19,887 bases of DNA, from NCBI RefSeq assembly GCF_032075065.1, contig NZ_DAMAZC010000062.1, positions 1-19,887 of the forward strand, written 5' to 3'. The DNA comes from Atlantibacter sp032075065. GTDB lineage: Bacteria; Pseudomonadota; Gammaproteobacteria; Enterobacterales; Enterobacteriaceae. The translations under genes and the position numbers were made by a program. Below, piece after piece: positions 15,930 through 19,887 of this stretch (within the stretch, counting starts at the first letter, position 1; each line of letters begins with the position of its first letter). Under the pieces are notes generated by a model that did not search any database, had not been told where the DNA came from, and worked only from the letters and a program-made list of their open reading frames with translations.

Positions 15930-16289
15930 CGTAACTTACTCATTATTCTTACATTGACGACTAAGCTGCGGGCAAGATATCGCCTTTCCGGGTATGAACC
16001 GATGGCCTCGTGACTATTCACGTCGCCAACCTCACGGTTGTCGCTCGCTTAAGAGGCGCAGAGTGTCGGTAGCCTGTATTTCATCTGGAAATACAGCGCA
16101 ATTATCAGGGGAACTGCCTGGGATGTTTCGCCAGAGAAGCTTCCATTTACCGGTAAGGACTGCAACCCGCAGCCCGCTAACTGCCTGAAGGTTCAATACG
16201 TCTTACGCCATTGCTGCGTGGATGAACGGTCAGGCAAAACTGGTAATTCCGCAAAGTTCCTTGTCTCAACAAGTTTTAACACGGAAAAC
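15930..16289 (-). promoter_or_regulatory. Structured 5' leader of rne mRNA (autoregulatory)
   Basis: About 360 nt separate the predicted p1 start site (near 16289) from the rne ATG, matching the 361-nt E. coli leader, through which RNase E cleaves and controls its own mRNA. Visible hairpins are: a perfect 9-bp stem, CTGTATTTC (16074-16082) with GAAATACAG (16088-16096), loop 5 nt; the conserved hp2-like stem at 16022-16044, with one internal mismatch and a 4-nt loop; and a small perfect stem at 16009-16022. No protein-coding gene is seen here. The autoregulatory role follows from established work on E. coli; the assignment here is by position and recognisable sequence. Confidence 0.85.
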
Positions 16290-16295
16290 TGCAGC

Positions 16296-16325
16296 ATTAT
16301 TCCATTGCTAAGCTTGTTATAGCAA
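16296..16325 (-). promoter_or_regulatory. Main rne promoter (p1-like, sigma-70)
   Basis: On the minus strand, TTGCTA (-35, 16325-16320), an 18-bp spacer and AATAAT (-10, 16301-16296) form a sigma-70 promoter. Transcription would start near 16289, giving a 360-nt leader, in agreement with the E. coli p1 start. Confidence 0.7.
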
Positions 16326-16499
16326 GATGACTTTTGCCATTTATCACCCGGTTACTCACAGTTTCTTAACCACAAATTACCGATTGTTGTTATATCCACC
16401 AATCCGGTGATTCATAAGCTGCCTGAATCCGGGTGACACTAAGTATAAGCATATAAAAATGAGTGGCGCTAATGAATGTCGATAATTAGAATCGCCACC
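16326..16499. other. Divergent rne-rluC upstream region
   Basis: This AT-rich stretch should hold the rluC promoter and possible extra upstream rne promoters (p2/p3 in E. coli). Candidate rluC -10 boxes are TATAAG (16444-16449) and TATAAA (16452-16457), without a good -35. Related motifs occur at 16345-16351 (CACCCGG) and 16429-16435 (CCGGGTG), a 7-bp inverted pair, with a variant at 16401-16412. A minus-strand 69-codon frame (16377-16586), in the position of the doubtful E. coli yceQ, overlaps the rluC start and is not accepted as a gene. Confidence 0.45.
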
Positions 16500-17453
16500 A
16501 TGAAAACTGAGACCCCAGCCGTAAAAATCGTTGCTATTACCGCTGATGAAGCGGGGCAGCGTATCGATAACTTTTTGCGCACCCAATTAAAGGGTGTGCC
16601 TAAAAGCATGATTTACCGCATCCTTCGCAAAGGCGAGGTGCGAGTAAATAAAAAACGTATCAAACCTGAATACAAACTCGAAGACGGCGATGAAGTGCGT
16701 ATTCCGCCGGTGCGCGTCGCCGAACGTGAAGAACAGGCGGTATCTCCGCATCTGCAAAAAGTCTCTGCGCTCACCGAGGCGATTTTGTATGAGGATGATT
16801 ATATCCTGGTGCTGAATAAGCCCTCCGGCACCGCCGTGCACGGCGGCAGCGGGTTGAGCTTTGGGGTAATCGAAGGCTTGCGCGCGTTGCGCCCGGAAGC
16901 CCGCTTCCTGGAGCTGGTCCACCGTCTCGACCGTGACACGTCCGGCGTCCTGCTGGTGGCGAAAAAGCGTTCGGCGCTGCGTTCGTTGCATGAACAGCTG
17001 CGCGGCAAAGAGATGCAAAAGGATTACCTGGCGCTGGTGCGCGGGCAGTGGCAGTCGCATGTGAAAGTGGTACAGGCGCCACTGTTGAAGAACATCCTGC
17101 AAAGCGGCGAGCGCATCGTGCGGGTGAATAGTGAAGGCAAGCCGTCGGAAACGCGCTTTAAAGTGGAGGAGCGTTATGCGTTCGCCACGCTGGTGCGCTG
17201 TAGCCCGGTAACCGGTCGTACCCACCAGATCCGCGTGCATACGCTGCACGCCGGTCATCCTATCGCCTTTGACGATCGTTACGGCGACCGTGAATTTGAT
17301 AAGCAACTGGCGAATACCGGATTAAGCCGCCTGTTCCTGCATGCGGCGGCGCTGAAATTTCAGCATCCCAATACCGGCGAGACGATGCGCGTCGAAGCGC
17401 CGCTCGATAATGCGCTTAAACACTGTCTGAACGTGCTGCGCAACGGTAAGTAA
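16500..17453 (+). CDS. rluC: 23S rRNA pseudouridine(955/2504/2580) synthase RluC
   Basis: RluC converts three uridines of 23S rRNA (955, 2504, 2580 in E. coli numbering) to pseudouridine during large-subunit maturation. The product is 317 aa (E. coli 319). An N-terminal S4 RNA-binding domain (about residues 20-80, RIDNFLRTQLKGVPKSMIYR) is followed by the RsuA/RluA catalytic domain with the HRLDRDTSG motif; the catalytic Asp144 has its codon at 16929-16931. The start is ATG 16500, by agreement with the conserved MKTETP N-terminus. The frame is open to ATG 16476, and neither start has a clear Shine-Dalgarno sequence. It is divergent from rne and followed by its own terminator. Confidence 0.96.
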   Translation: MKTETPAVKIVAITADEAGQRIDNFLRTQLKGVPKSMIYRILRKGEVRVNKKRIKPEYKLEDGDEVRIPPVRVAEREEQAVSPHLQKVSALTEAILYEDDYILVLNKPSGTAVHGGSGLSFGVIEGLRALRPEARFLELVHRLDRDTSGVLLVAKKRSALRSLHEQLRGKEMQKDYLALVRGQWQSHVKVVQAPLLKNILQSGERIVRVNSEGKPSETRFKVEERYAFATLVRCSPVTGRTHQIRVHTLHAGHPIAFDDRYGDREFDKQLANTGLSRLFLHAAALKFQHPNTGETMRVEAPLDNALKHCLNVLRNGK

Positions 17454-17461
17454 TAGCAATG

Positions 17462-17486
17462 GCCCGGTTTGATACCGGGCTTTTTT
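17462..17486 (+). terminator. Intrinsic terminator of rluC
   Basis: GCCCGGT (17462-17468), a 5-nt loop and ACCGGGC (17474-17480) are followed by six T residues. It begins 9 bp after the rluC stop and lies just beyond the convergent yceF stop. Confidence 0.92.
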
Positions 17487-17490
17487 GAGG

Positions 17491-18072
17491 TTATCGGAGC
17501 GGATTTATTCCTTCATTACGCAGCATCTGACAGAGCGCGATCAACGGCAGGCCAACCAGCGTATTCGGATCGCGTCCACTTAAGCGGTTAAAGAGCGTTA
17601 TGCCGAGCCCTTCGCTTTTAAAGCTGCCCGCGCAATACAGCGGCTGTTCCTTTTCTACATAGCCCGTAATTTCTTCGGCGCTGAGATGACGGAAGTGCAC
17701 ATCAAACGGTTCACATTCGGTTTGCAACTGGCCGTTAGCGGAATTATACAACGCCAAACCGGTATAGAAGGTGACGACGTGGCCGCTGGCTTTGGTTAAC
17801 TGCCAACGCGCGTTTTCTTCGGTCAACGGCTTGCCGGTGATGGTGCCGTCCAGCACGCAAACTTGATCGGAGCCGATGATCAAATGATTCGGAAAACGGC
17901 CTGCCAGCGACTGCGCTTTTTGCTGCGCCAGACGCACCACCAGATGGCGGGCATCTTCGTTCGCTAATGGCGTTTCATCGCACTCCGGCGCGGCGGTAAT
18001 AAACGCAAGGCCCAGTTTTTCAAGCAGGCTCTGACGGAAGGGGGAGGTTGAAGCGAGTACCAGTTGGGTCAT
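17491..18072 (-). CDS. yceF: Maf-family 7-methyl-GTP pyrophosphatase YceF
   Basis: YceF hydrolyses 7-methyl-GTP and similar modified nucleotides to the monophosphate, a house-cleaning role. The product is 193 aa (E. coli 194). The N-terminal Maf phosphate-binding motif ASTSPFR (residues 7-13), CDETP (31-35) and GSDQVC (67-72, with Asp69 in the catalytic position) are present, as is FKSEGLGITLF. The GSDQV form separates the YceF subgroup from the dTTP-preferring YhdE subgroup, which has ADT at this point. ATG 18072 is chosen by homology; the frame is open to TTG 18087. No strong ribosome site is visible. It is convergent with rluC. Confidence 0.95.
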   Translation of the reverse strand: MTQLVLASTSPFRQSLLEKLGLAFITAAPECDETPLANEDARHLVVRLAQQKAQSLAGRFPNHLIIGSDQVCVLDGTITGKPLTEENARWQLTKASGHVVTFYTGLALYNSANGQLQTECEPFDVHFRHLSAEEITGYVEKEQPLYCAGSFKSEGLGITLFNRLSGRDPNTLVGLPLIALCQMLRNEGINPLR

Positions 18073-18099
18073 TTTTTTCTGCCACAATTCGCGAATCTA

Positions 18100-18108
18100 A
18101 TTATGACA
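18100..18108 (-). promoter_or_regulatory. Possible extended -10 promoter of yceF
   Basis: On the minus strand TGTCATAAT (18108-18100) is an extended -10 element (TGn plus a 5/6 match to TATAAT). No good -35 is present. The predicted start would leave a leader of about 20 nt before ATG 18072. Confidence 0.4.
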
Positions 18109-18174
18109 TCTTAAACTGTGGACAATGCTGTGTGTGATTTATTAGCAAATGGCATGTTGATACCGCCTTTTCCT

Positions 18175-18203
18175 TTGACTCTATGACATTACGACGTTAA
18201 TAT
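18175..18203 (+). promoter_or_regulatory. Sigma-70 promoter of the yceD-rpmF-plsX operon
   Basis: TTGACT (-35, 18175-18180), a 17-bp spacer and TAATAT (-10, 18198-18203) form a strong sigma-70 promoter. Transcription should start near 18209-18211, only a few bases before the yceD ATG at 18213. Confidence 0.8.
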
Positions 18204-18212
18204 GCGCGCCCT

Positions 18213-18734
18213 ATGCAAAAGGTAAAATTACCCCTGACTCTCGATCCGGTTCGTACCGCTCAAAAGCGCCTTGATTATCATGGCGTGTATACCCCTGAAC
18301 AGGTGGAGCGTGTCGCTGAATCAGTTGTCAGTGTGGACAGCGATGTGGAATGCTCCATGCGCTTCGCCATCGATAACCAACGTCTCGCGGTGTTAACCGG
18401 CGATGCGAAGGTGACGGTGACGTTGTCATGTCAGCGTTGCGGGAATCCGTTCTCCCATCAGGTCCACACAACGTATTGTTTTAGTCCGGTTCGTTCAGAC
18501 GAACAGGCTGAAGCACTCCCGGAAGCGTATGAGCCGATTGAGGTTAACGAATTCGGTGAAATCGATCTGCTGGCGCTGGTTGAAGATGAAATCATCCTCA
18601 CCTTGCCTGTAGTTCCGGTGCATGATTCTGAACACTGTGAAGTGTCCGAGGCGGACATGGTCTTTGGGGAACTGCCTGATGAAGCGCAAAAACCAAACCC
18701 ATTTGCCGTATTAGCCAGTTTAAAGCGTAAGTAA
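18213..18734 (+). CDS. yceD: DUF177 family protein YceD (23S rRNA accumulation protein)
   Basis: YceD belongs to the DUF177 family, whose members are needed for normal 23S rRNA accumulation in plants and bacteria; the exact biochemistry is not settled. The product is 173 aa, as in E. coli. The family's CxxC motif is CQRC at residues 73-76, with a further Cys89. An acidic segment (EPIEVNEFGEIDLLALVEDE) and the C-terminal KPNPFAVLASLKRK are conserved. It is the first gene of the operon with rpmF, 16 bp upstream. The ATG has no Shine-Dalgarno sequence, and the promoter predicts a nearly leaderless mRNA. Confidence 0.96.
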   Translation: MQKVKLPLTLDPVRTAQKRLDYHGVYTPEQVERVAESVVSVDSDVECSMRFAIDNQRLAVLTGDAKVTVTLSCQRCGNPFSHQVHTTYCFSPVRSDEQAEALPEAYEPIEVNEFGEIDLLALVEDEIILTLPVVPVHDSEHCEVSEADMVFGELPDEAQKPNPFAVLASLKRK

Positions 18735-18750
18735 TTAAGGAGTAAGGTCC

Positions 18751-18924
18751 ATGGCCGTACAACAGAATAAACCAACCCGTTCCAAACGTGGCATGCGTCG
18801 CTCTCACGATGCACTGACCGCTGTAACCAGCCTGTCTGTTGACAAGACTTCTGGTGAAACCCACCTGCGTCACCACATCACTGCCGACGGTTACTACCGC
18901 GGCCGCAAGGTTATCGCTAAGTAA
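18751..18924 (+). CDS. rpmF: 50S ribosomal protein L32
   Basis: This 57-aa gene encodes bL32, a small basic protein of the large ribosomal subunit. The sequence starts MAVQQNKPTRSKRGMRRSHD and ends with GYYRGRKVIAK. It is almost identical to E. coli L32. A strong AAGGAG ribosome site lies at 18737-18742, overlapping the space just after the yceD stop, in keeping with high expression. It is followed by two stable hairpins and then plsX. Confidence 0.98.
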   Translation: MAVQQNKPTRSKRGMRRSHDALTAVTSLSVDKTSGETHLRHHITADGYYRGRKVIAK

Positions 18925-18974
18925 TCACGCGCAAGCGTGATTAAACTTAGTGTCGTTTCCCCGTTTACGCGGGG
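18923..18974 (+). promoter_or_regulatory. Two tandem hairpins between rpmF and plsX
   Basis: The first stem, AATCACGC (18923-18930) with GCGTGATT (18935-18942), has a GCAA (GNRA) tetraloop and includes the last two bases of the rpmF stop codon. The second, CCCCGT (18959-18964) with GCGGGG (18969-18974), has a 4-nt loop and one G-U pair. Neither has a following T-run, so neither is a normal terminator. They may stabilise the abundant rpmF message or limit read-through to plsX; this is inferred. Confidence 0.6.
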
Positions 18975-18997
18975 ATATAACGTCGCCCGGCGATACC

Positions 18998-19887
18998 TTG
19001 ACACGTCTAACCCTTGCGTTAGATGCCATGGGTGGGGACTTTGGTCCCTCCGTGACAGTGCCTGCAGCCTTGCAGGCACTGAATTCTAATTCGCAACTGA
19101 ATCTCCTACTAGTCGGCGATCCCGACGTCATTACTTCATTACTCGCTAAAGCTGATTTTGAACAACGCTCGCGTTTGCAGATCGTTGCGTCCCAGTCGGT
19201 TATCGCCAGTGATGTCAGGCCGTCTCAGGCGGTACGCAATAGCCGCGGTTCCTCCATGCGCATGGCGCTGGAGCTGGTAAAAGAGGGGCGGGCGCAGGCC
19301 TGCGTCAGCGCGGGTAACACCGGCGCGCTGATGGGGCTGGCCAAGCTGTTGCTCAAACCGATTGACGGCATTGAGCGTCCGGCGCTGATGACGGTGTTGC
19401 CGCATCAACAAAAAGGCAAAACCGTGGTGCTGGATTTAGGCGCTAACGTGGCCTGCGATAGCACCATGCTGGTACAGTTCGCCATTATGGGTTCGGTGAT
19501 GGCCGAAGAAGTGCTCGGTATTGCGACGCCGCGCGTAGCGTTACTCAATATCGGCGAAGAAGAGACCAAAGGTCTCGACAGTATTCGTGACGCGGCGGCA
19601 TTATTAAAAACCATGCCGTCGCTGAACTATATTGGCTATCTTGAAGCCAATGAATTGTTAACCGGCAAAACGGATGTGCTGGTGTGTGACGGTTTTGTAG
19701 GCAATGTCACACTCAAAACCATGGAGGGCGTTGTACGAATGTTCCTTTCTCTGCTGAAATCGCAGGGAGAAGGGAAAAAGCGGTCGTGGTGGTGGCGTTT
19801 ATTAAAGCACTGGTTACAAAAAAGCCTCTCAAGGCGATTCAGTCACCTCAACCCCGACCAGTATAATGGCGCCTGTCTGTTAGGATT
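18998..19887 (+). CDS. plsX: Phosphate acyltransferase PlsX, 3' end cut off by the window edge
   Basis: PlsX makes acyl-phosphate from acyl-ACP, which PlsY then uses to acylate glycerol-3-phosphate in phospholipid synthesis. The frame is open from TTG 18998 to the window end: 296 codons of about 356. The start is chosen because TTG-initiated MTRLTLALDAMGGDFGPSV matches the conserved N-terminus; the first ATG (19028) would remove the leading beta strand and cut into the MGGDFGP motif's context. Other family blocks are VSAGNTGALMGLAK, LLNIGEEETKGLDS and YLEANELLTGKTDVLVCDGF. One small difference is Ala in LGANVAC where E. coli has Asp. It is the third gene of the yceD-rpmF-plsX operon, with fabH expected downstream. 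Confidence 0.95.
   Translation, partial: MTRLTLALDAMGGDFGPSVTVPAALQALNSNSQLNLLLVGDPDVITSLLAKADFEQRSRLQIVASQSVIASDVRPSQAVRNSRGSSMRMALELVKEGRAQACVSAGNTGALMGLAKLLLKPIDGIERPALMTVLPHQQKGKTVVLDLGANVACDSTMLVQFAIMGSVMAEEVLGIATPRVALLNIGEEETKGLDSIRDAAALLKTMPSLNYIGYLEANELLTGKTDVLVCDGFVGNVTLKTMEGVVRMFLSLLKSQGEGKKRSWWWRLLKHWLQKSLSRRFSHLNPDQYNGACLLG

Noticed and set aside
16377..16586. 69-codon minus-strand frame in the position of E. coli yceQ
   Set aside because: It overlaps the rluC start and the rne upstream promoter region; yceQ itself is doubtful and no ribosome site or domain supports this frame.
18117..18125. DnaA-box-like TGTGGACAA (one mismatch)
   Set aside because: It is a single imperfect 9-mer in a promoter region, expected by chance; no cluster of boxes is present.
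18954..18981. Sequence resembling a type I-E CRISPR repeat (GTTTCCCCG...CGGGGATA)
   Set aside because: There is only one copy, with no spacers or cas genes; it is explained by the hairpin between rpmF and plsX.
18998..19025. TTGACA-16-TAGATG promoter-like sequence at the plsX start
   Set aside because: The -35 match coincides with the TTG start and first codons of plsX, which are fixed by protein conservation; the -10 is poor.

Overview
The window is chromosomal DNA from a motile member of the Enterobacteriaceae. Every core gene has the protein sequence and order known from Escherichia coli and Salmonella (flgE-F-G-H-I-J-K-L, then rne, rluC, yceF, yceD, rpmF, plsX). GC-rich codon use and some diverged stretches, such as the C-terminal half of RNase E, suggest an Enterobacter/Kosakonia-like relative rather than E. 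coli itself; this genus-level guess is an inference.

Region 1 (1-8325, + strand) is the distal part of the flagellar flg operon: the end of hook protein FlgE, rod proteins FlgF and FlgG, L-ring lipoprotein FlgH, P-ring protein FlgI, rod cap/muramidase FlgJ and hook-filament junction proteins FlgK and FlgL. A close match to a sigma-28 (FliA) promoter lies between flgJ and flgK, so flgKL can be expressed late on its own. A GC-rich perfect hairpin sits between flgG and flgH, and an intrinsic terminator follows flgL.

Region 2 (8341-12670) is accessory DNA inserted between flgL and rne, which are direct neighbours in E. coli K-12. It holds a two-gene minus-strand module made of an ATP-pyrophosphatase/PAPS-reductase-like protein and a ParB/Srx-fold protein, the architecture of IbrA/IbrB. 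Next come an MFS transporter and a divergent LysR-type regulator sharing a 114-bp control region with a perfect T-N11-A LysR box. The end of the lysR gene runs into the rne terminator.

Region 3 (12652-16325, - strand) is rne (RNase E) with its intrinsic terminator, a roughly 360-nt structured 5' leader and a recognisable p1 promoter. This is the arrangement used for RNase E autoregulation.

Region 4 (16500-19887) holds rluC (23S rRNA pseudouridine synthase) with its terminator, yceF (Maf-type nucleotide pyrophosphatase, - strand), and the yceD-rpmF-plsX operon linking ribosomal protein L32 to phospholipid synthesis. plsX runs off the window edge and uses a TTG start. No tRNA, rRNA, CRISPR array, insertion sequence or prophage structural gene was seen.
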